64,000 bases of DNA, taken from CAYNRE01 sp964399535. GTDB lineage: Bacteria > Planctomycetota > Planctomycetia > Pirellulales > CAYNRE01. The stretch spans positions 186,001 through 250,000 of the forward strand of contig CAYNRE010000071.1 in assembly GCA_964399535.1 (NCBI GenBank), written 5' to 3'. Both the position numbers and the translations under genes were made by a program. Position 1 is the first letter of the stretch. Every line of letters begins with the position of its first letter. The notes under the pieces are model-generated. The model ran no database searches, was not told where the DNA came from, and saw only the letters and a program-made list of their open reading frames with translations. Shown here piece by piece: positions 16,758 through 24,937 of the stretch.

Positions 16758-18830
16758 CTAGTAGGTGTGGATCGGGAAGATCACCCCTTCGGTCAGCATC
16801 ACTCCCCAAGTTTCGTCGGCGCCGACCTCGATCACTTCTTCCAGCGCCGCCTCGCCGCGCCGCTCGACCTTGAGCCGGTATTTGCCCGGCGGCACGTCGA
16901 AACCGGGGCCGTCGGGCTGCTTGGTGCCCACGTTGGCCCCGATTTGCAAAGGACTGCCGCCGAAGGTCACCTTGGCCGGCAGGGGCGAATCGTTGCCGAA
17001 AATCACCCGGGCCTTGCCCGGTTTCGGCAGCACACCGGCCTTCTTGGCGGCGGCCGCGTCGCGCGTGGCCAGCGTGATTCGGGTTTGCTCGCCGTCCCAA
17101 GCGAGGGTCAGGGTTACGGTGCCGGAGTCGCCCACGTAGGTGGTGACCACGCGATCCTCGCTCTCGGTGCCGCCGCCGGACTGGGCTTTCCAGCCTCGCT
17201 GGGCCATTTCCACCTGGTAGAACGCCGCCACCTCGGCCAGGCTGGACGGGGTCGACGACTCGACGGTGCGGCGGAACGGGGTACGCTCGTTGCCGTACTG
17301 GGTGTAGTTGTGCGGCAAGGGGAACCCGTCTTTTTCCTCCGCTCGGAGCGGCTCCGGCTCATCGGGCAGGGGCTCTTCGGGCATTTCGGCGTCGGCGGCG
17401 GGCGAGGAATCGCTCGGCGAAACATCGCCATCGGCCAAATCGCCCGGAGCCGGCCTGGCGGCAGCTTCGCCGTACGAAACCCCCCGGGTCGAAATCGTCA
17501 CCTGGGTACCATCCCCCAGCCCAGGGTCGATCATCGTGAACGACAGCTCAAGGCCCCCTTCCCGCTGAAGTTCGAAATTGGCTACCTGGGGTGTCACAAT
17601 CGAGATGCCCCCTTCTTCCCAGCCTGCCTCGGCGTAGCCATCGCGGAAAAACTGGGCCAGCTTGCGAATCGCCGACGGGCTGCGAAAGCGAATCTCTTCC
17701 TCGTCGGCGTCGTACTCGACTTGCCGGGCGTCGTCGGGCAGCGGCAACTCGCGGGCCAGCGGCCCCTGGGGCTCCGAGGCGGCTACCTCGCCTGGCTCGG
17801 CGGGCATTTCTTCGGCGGGGGGGCTGTCGGCCGCCAAGGCGTGTTCAACCAGGGCCCGCAACTCGTCGTGGGTGATTGGCTCGATTACGATTCGCGTTCC
17901 CTCGTCGGTTTTCGACAGCCGCAGCATCTGGTGTTGCTCGACCCCGCGGGTGTAGAGAATTTCGGCATGGTCGTCGAACACCTGAATCCAGGCCGCGTCC
18001 ATCGACCAGCCTAGTTCGGGAAGTTGTTTGCGATAGAAGTCGAGCACCTGGTCCAGGGATTGCGTCGACTGGGTCTTGAGCATGCCGCGGTGTTCGTCGA
18101 ATTCCGCCCGGGCAATGTCGGCCGGCCAGGGCTGTTCGTGCCCCGAGAGCCGGGCGCTGTATTGAACCGATGTTTTGCCCCCCTGCGCGGGAGCGACCGA
18201 CACGTATACGCCCAAGACGGCGGGGCCAGCGCAGAATTCGAGCAGGGCCCGCTCGGGATCTTCGACCACGAGCGTGTCGACCGGCGCGAACTGTCGCCAG
18301 CCGGCCGCGCTCAGTTGTTGGCGACAGCGCTCGGCCACCTCGGCCACGCTTCCTGGCGCCGTGAAGATCGAGCTCGCCGCGCTTTCGTAAACCGACGTGG
18401 CCCCCTCGGGTCGCGCCAACCGGGCCGTATCTAAGCGGCCCGCGTTGTGCAACATGACCTGAGTCTGGTCGTCCTGACGAGAGAGACTCACCGAGAGCGA
18501 GAAACCGTCGCGCAGATAACGGGCCTGGGCATACTCCTCGGTCGCCTGCGGGGTATCGTCGGGCGCGGGCTTCCACCCGGCGGCGGTGAGCGTTGCTTTG
18601 ACCGTGTCAAGCGAGGGACCAATCGGAGAGGGCAGCGAGAAGAACAATTGCCCCACGCTGAACTGGCCCACTTCGGCGTTGGACGGTAGCTCTAGGGTGC
18701 GCAGATCGACCGCCTGCAGGGCTTTGCGCAGCGCGGCGATATCGAAGGGTTCGTCGGCCCGGGCCGGGGGAGCCAAACTACTGACAATCGCTAACAGCAG
18801 GCAAACGCTTGGGCGAACGAAGCTATGCAT
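16758..18830 (-). CDS. Secreted protein with about five repeated 'AGW' modules, unknown function
   Basis: 690 residues from the ATG at 18830, which directly starts a signal peptide (MHSFVRPSVCLLLAIVSSLA, cleaved near ARADEP). Upstream in-frame starts at 18863 and 18854 would only lengthen the N-terminus. The mature part repeats a ~100-residue module: a helix of the form evaxfYrxxLxxxGW followed by beta strands ending in a T-x-V/I-x-I pattern. Instances: TLTAAGWKP, QLSAAGWRQ, FYRKQLPELGWSM, FFRDGYAEAGWEE and FYQVEMAQRGWKA. Acidic Pro/Glu/Asp-rich linkers separate them. The C-terminal ~110 residues (from KARVIFGNDSPLP) look like a beta-sandwich with YRLKVERRGE. I do not recognise the function; a periplasmic or surface protein is the inference. 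Confidence 0.8.
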   Translation of the reverse strand: MHSFVRPSVCLLLAIVSSLAPPARADEPFDIAALRKALQAVDLRTLELPSNAEVGQFSVGQLFFSLPSPIGPSLDTVKATLTAAGWKPAPDDTPQATEEYAQARYLRDGFSLSVSLSRQDDQTQVMLHNAGRLDTARLARPEGATSVYESAASSIFTAPGSVAEVAERCRQQLSAAGWRQFAPVDTLVVEDPERALLEFCAGPAVLGVYVSVAPAQGGKTSVQYSARLSGHEQPWPADIARAEFDEHRGMLKTQSTQSLDQVLDFYRKQLPELGWSMDAAWIQVFDDHAEILYTRGVEQHQMLRLSKTDEGTRIVIEPITHDELRALVEHALAADSPPAEEMPAEPGEVAASEPQGPLARELPLPDDARQVEYDADEEEIRFRSPSAIRKLAQFFRDGYAEAGWEEGGISIVTPQVANFELQREGGLELSFTMIDPGLGDGTQVTISTRGVSYGEAAARPAPGDLADGDVSPSDSSPAADAEMPEEPLPDEPEPLRAEEKDGFPLPHNYTQYGNERTPFRRTVESSTPSSLAEVAAFYQVEMAQRGWKAQSGGGTESEDRVVTTYVGDSGTVTLTLAWDGEQTRITLATRDAAAAKKAGVLPKPGKARVIFGNDSPLPAKVTFGGSPLQIGANVGTKQPDGPGFDVPPGKYRLKVERRGEAALEEVIEVGADETWGVMLTEGVIFPIHTY

Positions 18831-18920
18831 GGCGATCCATCCTTTGGCGAGCATCGACGGCAAGGATTGAGCGGGGCGGCCGCGTCGAAATTGGCGCGGG
18901 AGGAGGTAGGCATTCCAAAC

Positions 18921-19060
18921 GGGGGTAGCCGGTGAACCAGGGGGTAGCCGGTGACACCAGACACCAAACGGAGCGGCATTCTAGCCAAGAGCGCGGATTT
19001 CGTCCGCCCGGGCGGCGAATCGCCGCGGCCCGGCGGTGTCAGAAATGGCCCGGCGGTGTC
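18921..19060. repeat. Two pairs of short direct repeats between genes
   Basis: GGGGGTAGCCGGTGA occurs at 18921-18935 and again at 18940-18954 (period 19). GGCCCGGCGGTGTC occurs at 19027-19040 and 19047-19060 (period 20). The 210 bp gap lies between the secreted repeat protein and the STAS gene, both on the minus strand, so the first pair is in the upstream region of the repeat protein and the second lies just after the STAS stop. They may be regulatory sites or simple slippage products. Confidence 0.7.
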
Positions 19061-19073
19061 GGGCGGGCCTAGG

Positions 19074-19445
19074 CTAGCGCACTACCACGTGGCCGAGCAG
19101 GGCGTCTTCGGTCGTGGCATAGAGGGGAAACCGCGGCTCCAGGCCCATCACCCGCAGCACACTCTGATTGTCGGCCGACATGCCAACGAGCCGCATGACA
19201 CCCCCGGGCACGGTCAGCCGGCGGTGGACCATGACCAACTGGCCAATGAGCCAACTGGAAACGAGCGGAATCTCGGACAGGTCGAGCACGAGATGATTCT
19301 TGTTTCGCTCAGTCAAGATTCCCCATAAATGCTCGGCGAGCGGCGGAGTATCGAAGGCCCTTTGGGCCGGTGCCTTGAGATGGGCGCAAAGCCATTCGCT
19401 GCGTTCTTCATACGCGATTGTCCAGCCTGGTGCGAATTCCAACAT
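19074..19445 (-). CDS. STAS-domain protein (anti-sigma factor antagonist-like)
   Basis: 123 residues from the ATG at 19445. A TTG nine bases upstream also opens the frame, but GGGAGGAG sits 8 bases before the ATG, which decides for it. The fold follows the STAS pattern: HLVLDLSEIPLVSSWLIGQLV carries the strand-helix with the Ser-Ser that is phosphorylated in SpoIIAA-type proteins, then VMRLVGMSADNQSVLRVMGL. In such proteins the phosphorylated Ser is reversed by PP2C phosphatases and controls an anti-sigma kinase. No partner kinase or sigma factor is adjacent, so the partner must be elsewhere. Confidence 0.85.
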   Translation of the reverse strand: MLEFAPGWTIAYEERSEWLCAHLKAPAQRAFDTPPLAEHLWGILTERNKNHLVLDLSEIPLVSSWLIGQLVMVHRRLTVPGGVMRLVGMSADNQSVLRVMGLEPRFPLYATTEDALLGHVVVR

Positions 19446-19833
19446 GGGAGCCAACTCCTCCCAAACTCGTGGAAGATGCCCAGCCGATCACGGACGGCGG
19501 TGAGCCAAACAAGGTAGGCTCCCGGCCGCTCGGCTACCCCCGCACATACGGGCCCTGAAAACCCCCGCTCCGCGGCCCCCCCGGAACGAGAGAGAATCCT
19601 AATCCGCGCGGGCCGCGGCAACCAGTCCCTAGTCGCCACAGGCCTGTTCGCCCCCTTGAACCGGGTTGAGAAACCGCAATACTACCGGCGGCCTTTGACC
19701 CGCTTGCTCGCACGCAAGCTTCGGGGGCCGAACCGCTTTGTGGTCATTGATTCCGTCCGGTCTCCGCGGCGTTGGCTGCCGCGAGCCGACCGGGCTGGTG
19801 CTGTAGGAAAACGACGAAGAGAGGGACCGGACT
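19446..19833. promoter_or_regulatory. Divergent intergenic region between the STAS and tpx genes
   Basis: A 388 bp gap that must carry promoters for the STAS gene (minus) and thiol peroxidase (plus). I see GC-rich stretches and a GAAGAGAGGGA ribosome-binding-like sequence 8-18 bases before the tpx ATG, but no convincing promoter hexamers, operator palindrome or small gene. Confidence 0.45.
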
Positions 19834-20355
19834 ATGGGACGCCAAGGTGCTGTAACCTTCAAGGGCAATCCGATGACGCTGGCCGGGCAAGAGGTGAAGG
19901 TGGGCCAGAGCGCCCCCGACTTCACCCTGCACTCGTTCAAAGACGGCCAGATGAAGGCCTGGAAGCCTGCCGACCTGCGTGGCAAGCCCACCATCATCAG
20001 CGTGGTGCCTTCGCTCGACACGCCGGTTTGTCAGCTTCAGACCAAGAAGTTCAATCAAGAACTGGCCGGGTTGGGCGACAAGATCAATGCCCTGACGGTG
20101 AGCCTGGACCTGCCGTTTGCCATGAACCGATTCTGTGGCGCCGAGCAGATTACCAACCTGGTTTCGGCAAGCGATTACCAGGACCGCAGCTTCGGCACGA
20201 ACTGGGGCATGTTGATCGAAGAGCTCAAGATTTTGGCACGGGGCACGTTCGTGCTCGACAAGGACGGCAAGGTCGTTTACGCCGAACAGGTGAAGGAAGT
20301 GGCCGCGGAACCCAACTACGAGGCCGCCATGGCTGCCCTGAAGGGGTTGCTGTAG
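19834..20355 (+). CDS. tpx: Thiol peroxidase (Tpx, atypical 2-Cys peroxiredoxin)
   Basis: Reduces hydrogen peroxide and alkyl hydroperoxides using thioredoxin. 173 residues, close to the usual ~167. It opens with the Tpx-specific VTFKGNPMTLAGQEVKVGQSAPDF. The peroxidatic cysteine is in SLDTPVCQLQTKKF and the resolving cysteine in MNRFCGAEQ, with normal Tpx spacing. FVLDKDGKVVYAEQVKE closes the thioredoxin fold. Cytosolic (or periplasmic in some bacteria; no signal peptide here). Single-gene unit. Confidence 0.96.
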   Translation: MGRQGAVTFKGNPMTLAGQEVKVGQSAPDFTLHSFKDGQMKAWKPADLRGKPTIISVVPSLDTPVCQLQTKKFNQELAGLGDKINALTVSLDLPFAMNRFCGAEQITNLVSASDYQDRSFGTNWGMLIEELKILARGTFVLDKDGKVVYAEQVKEVAAEPNYEAAMAALKGLL

Positions 20356-20705
20356 CAGCGGCGTTGTGAACCGACCGCGTGGCACCCTCGCCGAGCGAGG
20401 CGCGCCGTTGGTGGCCCAACGGGTAGCGGTTGAATACGGCTCGCGGTTGGTTGCGACCCGCGATTGGATACTGTGCGACGAATCACGATGTTGTTTCGGC
20501 CGCCGGCGCGCGCTTGCTTGTAGCGCCCGCCGCGCGGCCGATTTCATTTTCGGGTCCTTCCCCGGCCTTGGTGGCTAGCGGGAGCCCCGGTTGTCGCCGA
20601 GCGCGTCTGTGCGAGTCGAGCGATTCGCGACGCGTGACGCAGAACCGACAGGATCCGACGCCAGGGAAACCACCTCGCGCGGCCCCGAACCAGGCGCGAC
20701 GGGCG
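20356..20705. other. Convergent intergenic region, no gene seen
   Basis: A 350 bp gap between tpx (plus) and the PEP-CTERM autotransporter-repeat gene (minus). I see no strong U-tailed terminator hairpin. Open frames here have no family resemblance. Confidence 0.5.
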
Positions 20706-23700
20706 TCACTGGACCGCCGTCAGCGACCGTCTCTTCCTCCGCCAGGCGCTGGCGCCGACCAGGCCACCCAGCAGGCTCCAAATAGCCAGCGTGCCCGGTT
20801 CCGGAACAGCCGCCGAGGGGGGCGTATACAGCAGGTTCAGGTTGTTGCCGAGCTGAGCGATCGAGAACGTGCCCGAGAAGGGGTTCGAGAATCCCGACAG
20901 GTCCAAGAGGAACGCCAACGGGTCGAAGCCCACGATGCCGCCGCCGGCGCTGGCGAATGTCCAGCTATAGCTATTGGCCGGGTTGAAGTTGGCGGCGGCG
21001 CCTGGCGTGTTGACGATCGTTAGCGAATCGACGTCGAGTGTGAACTCATTGCCCGCACTGGCCGTGATGGCCAGCGAGCCGGTGATATCGAGCAGGTCCC
21101 AGCCGGGGTCGCTGCCGCTGGCTCCCATGGCGTCGTTGATCTCGAAGAGGTAATTCGCACCGCCGGCCCAAGTGGCGTTGCCGATGACGGTCATGGTGCC
21201 CGGGCTATTGCCGGGGGAGAGGGTACCGCCAGCCGATGCGATCAGATCTCCTTGGAGAGTCCCCGAACCATGCAAGACTCCGGCGACGGAAAGGTCGAAG
21301 CTGGGCGCAATAAACACGCCATTCAAATTGACGTCGCCCTGAACAAGAGCCTGAGCACTGGCGGTGAGTTGACTGCCGGCGGGAATCTGCAAGTGTCCGC
21401 CACTATAGACGTGCACATCCGCGGCCGAGTCGCTGTAGCCGTTCAGGTCGACATTGCCAGTCAGATAAAGCCCGGCTCCGGCCAATTGATTGACTGCGAG
21501 CCAAAGTGCCGACGACCCCGGGCCGTACACTCCGACGCTACCGCTTGCGGCCACAACTCCCACGCCGGGCGCTTTGGCCAATTCCAATGCGCCGTTCTGT
21601 ACATTGATTCCCGCGTGTGTATTGCCCGCAGCGCCACTGATCCGCAGGGTTCCCGCACCAGTTTTTTGAATTGAGTTACTGCCCGACAGGGCGCCAGACA
21701 CCTCCATGTCGACGGCCGCGGACCCGTCGGCCACCTGGAATGTGCGAGGCATGCTGCCCAAGTTAAGGTTGCCGGAAATCGTAGCCGTACCGTTGTTCGT
21801 GGCGTCAAACACCACGTTGCTTCCCCCTGGGTTGGTCAAGGCGGTGGGAATGCTGAGCGTGGTGTTGCGCATCACGAGAGCGTCGCCCGCGCCAGCCATC
21901 GTCAGCCCCAGGCCGAACGATGGATTGGGAATGCTTCCGCCGTAGAAGTTCAGCCGGCCGATGGTTTCGGCCTGAGAATTAAAGTCGAGCGTGCCGGCGT
22001 TCAGCGTCACCGTGCTGCCATCGGCCACCTGCTCGCTGCTGTCCCAGTGGACCGTTCCGCCGTTTACCGTGAGGTTGCCTGGAATGGCCACGACGCTCGG
22101 CGACTTCTGCAGATTGAGCGCACCGGCCGTGACGGTGGTGGTCCCGGTGTACGTATTTGCAGAGCTACCGCCAAGGTAGACGCTTCCCGCGGTCGTTTTG
22201 TCCAGGTTGGCCGCGCCGCCAAGGCGGGCGCTGACGCTACCGCTTTGTAGTTCGTAGCTCGTTCCGAGCAGCAGCCCGGCCGAGGTTCCCGTGATGTTGC
22301 CACCTTGCAACAGGAGGGGGCCGATGCCATCGACGTGACTATTTACATCGAGAGTTCCCCCAGCCACGGTAATGAGCGAACTTCCCAATTGGTTGTCACG
22401 CAGATACTGCACCGTTCCCCCGTTAATGGTCAGGGGCCCTGGGATCGCCTGCTGGCCCGAGACGGACGGCGGCCCAAGGTAGCTGGTCCAGAAACTGTGA
22501 CTCGCGTCGAGCTGCAAAACGCCGTCTGTGACCGTGGTGGTACCGCCATAGGTGGCGTAGCTGCCTCCACTGTTCGTGTTTAAGTTGTAGGGGGGAAAGG
22601 GATTGGTGTAGAAGTTCTGGAACGACGACTGATTTAACACCATGGTCCCTGGACCGCTCTTGGTCAGGCCACCCGCGCCGGTGATGCTGCCGCTAAGTTG
22701 CATGTCGACTGCGGCAGTCCCGTTGGCCACGTTGAACGTCCGCGTGGCGTTTCCCAGGTCGAGGGCGCCGCTGATATAGGCTGTGCCATTGTTGGCGGCA
22801 TCAAAAACCACATTGCTCGGTGAGCCGGCAGTAAGCGCTACAGGAATTCCAAGCCCCGTATTGCGCATGACTAACGCGTCGCCCGCTCCAGACAAGCCAA
22901 GCCCTAGTCCGTACGACGGATACGGGATGCTGCCGCCGTAGAAGTTCAGCCGGCCGATCGTCTCGGCTTGGCTGTTGAAATTAAGCGTGCCACCGTTCAG
23001 CGTCACCGTGCTGTTGTTCGCTACCTGCTCGCTGCTGTCCCAACGCACCGTGCCGCCGTTGACCGTCAGGTTGCCCGGCACAGCCACCACGTTTGGCGAT
23101 TTCTGCAGGAAAAGCGTGCCGTTGTTCACCATCGACGTATTGCTGAAGGTGTTGGCGGCTGAGCCTTGCAAGTAGACTGATCCAGTTCCACCCAAGCTAT
23201 TGATGTTAAGTCCATACGGACCGAATTCGGTGATTTGGCTATTCAGGTACAAGTTCCCTGCGGAAACGTCGAAGTAGCCGGTGCCATGCATGCCAATGGG
23301 ACTGGAAATGGTTAGGTTACCTGCGGATTGGATGACGCCCCAGCCATTGAATTGAACCTGGGAGCCGGTGATCTCAATCGTCCGCGGACTGTCCATTCGT
23401 ATGGTGCCCACAGCAATGGTTGGGCTGACGGTAATCGTGCTCGAAGCAACCGAGGGTAGCGTCGGCCCGAAGACGGCGTCCGTTCCCGGACCGTATGGAA
23501 CGACTGCCGGAGTCCAGTTACCCCCGGCATTCCAGGTGCCTCCGCCAGCCGAATTCCAGGTCTGGCCCGCCACGGGTGTTTGCCAGGCCAGCCCCCAAAT
23601 CGCCAACAACAAAAGCGGCAGGCTTCGCCAGGGCGCTGCTCCGCGGCGGTCGTTCGAGCGACCGCGACAGCGATTGGTGGACTGCTGAAAGGCGGGCTTC

Positions 23701-23750
23701 GCGAGGACGGTTTCGACGTACTCGGGCGGCGGGAACTTGAAAGTTGGCAT
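20706..23750 (-). CDS. Large secreted autotransporter-repeat protein with PEP-CTERM anchor
   Basis: 1014 residues. The N-terminus has a long basic region before a hydrophobic core (SLPLLLLAIWGLAWQTPVAG), a signal peptide with an extended n-region typical of planctomycetes. The mature chain is a parallel beta-helix built of autotransporter-associated strand repeats (GTGTTTVTxGxLxL-like units such as TYGGTTTVTDGVLQL, TYTGTTTVTAGALNL). A ~190-residue block is duplicated, with LTVNGGTV(R/H)WDSSEQVA and SQAETIGRLNFYGGSIP in both copies. It ends AAVPEPGTLAIWSLLGGL, then a membrane helix and RRKRR: a PEP-CTERM exosortase signal. No beta-barrel translocator is present. Probably an exported surface or extracellular-matrix protein. 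It is Gly/Asn/Thr-rich and poor in charge. Confidence 0.9.
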   Translation of the reverse strand: MPTFKFPPPEYVETVLAKPAFQQSTNRCRGRSNDRRGAAPWRSLPLLLLAIWGLAWQTPVAGQTWNSAGGGTWNAGGNWTPAVVPYGPGTDAVFGPTLPSVASSTITVSPTIAVGTIRMDSPRTIEITGSQVQFNGWGVIQSAGNLTISSPIGMHGTGYFDVSAGNLYLNSQITEFGPYGLNINSLGGTGSVYLQGSAANTFSNTSMVNNGTLFLQKSPNVVAVPGNLTVNGGTVRWDSSEQVANNSTVTLNGGTLNFNSQAETIGRLNFYGGSIPYPSYGLGLGLSGAGDALVMRNTGLGIPVALTAGSPSNVVFDAANNGTAYISGALDLGNATRTFNVANGTAAVDMQLSGSITGAGGLTKSGPGTMVLNQSSFQNFYTNPFPPYNLNTNSGGSYATYGGTTTVTDGVLQLDASHSFWTSYLGPPSVSGQQAIPGPLTINGGTVQYLRDNQLGSSLITVAGGTLDVNSHVDGIGPLLLQGGNITGTSAGLLLGTSYELQSGSVSARLGGAANLDKTTAGSVYLGGSSANTYTGTTTVTAGALNLQKSPSVVAIPGNLTVNGGTVHWDSSEQVADGSTVTLNAGTLDFNSQAETIGRLNFYGGSIPNPSFGLGLTMAGAGDALVMRNTTLSIPTALTNPGGSNVVFDATNNGTATISGNLNLGSMPRTFQVADGSAAVDMEVSGALSGSNSIQKTGAGTLRISGAAGNTHAGINVQNGALELAKAPGVGVVAASGSVGVYGPGSSALWLAVNQLAGAGLYLTGNVDLNGYSDSAADVHVYSGGHLQIPAGSQLTASAQALVQGDVNLNGVFIAPSFDLSVAGVLHGSGTLQGDLIASAGGTLSPGNSPGTMTVIGNATWAGGANYLFEINDAMGASGSDPGWDLLDITGSLAITASAGNEFTLDVDSLTIVNTPGAAANFNPANSYSWTFASAGGGIVGFDPLAFLLDLSGFSNPFSGTFSIAQLGNNLNLLYTPPSAAVPEPGTLAIWSLLGGLVGASAWRRKRRSLTAVQ

Positions 23751-24289
23751 GGTTCTCGCTTCTGGCGTGTAAGTTTACGAATTGCATGGGCGAGCTACGG
23801 ACGAGCAACGACGCCCCGGCTTCGATGCCAGTTCCGCGCTTCATTGCCAGTCTGGTCTCGGCGACAGGCATGGTCTTTGGAAAAGGCCACTCCGAGAGGC
23901 GCGACCTTCCCCGACACTTCTAAGGGCACGTCCAGTCCGCTTGACCGGACGCGATCTTGAGAAAAATCGTCAAGAAAGTTCGCAAGCGGTAACTACACCC
24001 AGTTCAGCACGAACCTGCCTGTGCGGATTTGTCACAGGGGCGAGACGCGGATCGAAGGGGGCAGACGACTCGGCCCAGCCGAGGGTTTGGCCCTTGGTGG
24101 ACGGTGCACTGCGTGGCGAGGTCGACGACTCGGTCGGCCTCCGAGCGTCGTTCCGAGAGCTGGTCGACTGCTTCGCGTCTGGCTTGCCCAGCGGGAGACG
24201 TGGACGCATACTAGCTGCACAGGGCACCAATACGGCGCTTTTTCTGCGTCCGGTTTCCTGGCCGCGGCGTGCCTTAGGAGATAGGGACT
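23751..24289. promoter_or_regulatory. Divergent intergenic region upstream of the PEP-CTERM and sigma-factor genes
   Basis: A 539 bp gap. The part near 23930-24000 is A-richer than its surroundings (CTTGAGAAAAATCGTCAAGAAAGTTCGCAAG), the only visible candidate for a promoter of the sigma-factor gene. TTAGGAGATAGGGACT directly precedes the GTG start of the sigma gene. Open frames on either strand have no recognisable family. No RNA gene seen. Confidence 0.45.
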
Positions 24290-24937
24290 GTGACGGATGC
24301 CAGCGGTTCGGCCCAGTTTTTCGAGCCCCCGGCCGGGGCCGACGCCAGCGCCACGGAAAGCTTTGCGCTCTGGATGGCTCGCGCCCGCGGCGGCAGCCAT
24401 TCGGCCGTGGGCCGGCTGATCGAAGGATTCCGCGACTACCTGCTGCTGGTGGCGCAGCGCACCGTTCCCGCCGAGCTTCGGCCCAAGTTGGGCCCCTCAG
24501 ACGTGGTGCAAGAAACGTTCCTGGAAGCGCAGGCCGACTTCGCCGCGTTCCGTGGCGAGACCGAGCAAGAGTTTCAGGCTTGGTTGCGGGCGATCCTGCG
24601 CCATAACCTGGCGGGCCTGGTGCGCGGGTATCTGGGGACCGCCCAGCGCGACGTTCGCCGCGAGATTTCGCTCGAAGAAAACGCGCAGTCGTTCCAGTTA
24701 GCGGCCGGCGACGAGACCCCCTCGGCCATCCTCTCGGCGCTGGAAGAGGCCGAGCTCGTCGAGCAAGCCCTCTCGCGCTTGCCACGGGAATACCAGCAGG
24801 CCATCACCCTGCGAAACTGGGAGCAACTGAGCTTTGCCGAGATCGGCGAGCGCCTGGCACGCAGCGAAGATGCGGCCCGTAAACTCTGGTCTCGAGCCGT
24901 GGTCCGCTTGGAAGAAGAGTTATCCGGTGGCCGATAG
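24290..24937 (+). CDS. ECF-type RNA polymerase sigma factor coupled to a Ser/Thr kinase
   Basis: 215 residues, a planctomycete ECF sigma factor of the group encoded next to Ser/Thr kinases. The region 2 core is PSDVVQETFLEAQADFAAFRGETEQEFQAWLRAIL, with HNLAGLVRGYLGTAQRDVRRE following. Region 4 is ALSRLPREYQQAITLRNWEQLSFAEIGERLARSEDAARKLWSRAV, ending in a helix-turn-helix. The GTG start at 24290 is backed by TTAGGAG eight bases upstream. The gene overlaps the kinase gene by 11 bp, so the two are translationally coupled. The kinase is the likely activator; no anti-sigma gene is nearby. Target promoters unknown. Confidence 0.93.
   Translation: MTDASGSAQFFEPPAGADASATESFALWMARARGGSHSAVGRLIEGFRDYLLLVAQRTVPAELRPKLGPSDVVQETFLEAQADFAAFRGETEQEFQAWLRAILRHNLAGLVRGYLGTAQRDVRREISLEENAQSFQLAAGDETPSAILSALEEAELVEQALSRLPREYQQAITLRNWEQLSFAEIGERLARSEDAARKLWSRAVVRLEEELSGGR

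Noticed and set aside
16515..18014. A 499-residue plus-strand open frame
   Set aside because: Overlaps the alpha-E gene in another frame and is antisense to the secreted repeat protein.
24834..24926. Upstream extension of the WD40 kinase into the sigma-factor gene
   Set aside because: These codons are in a different frame of the sigma factor's region 4 and give no kinase-family sequence; the GTG at 24927 is a better start.
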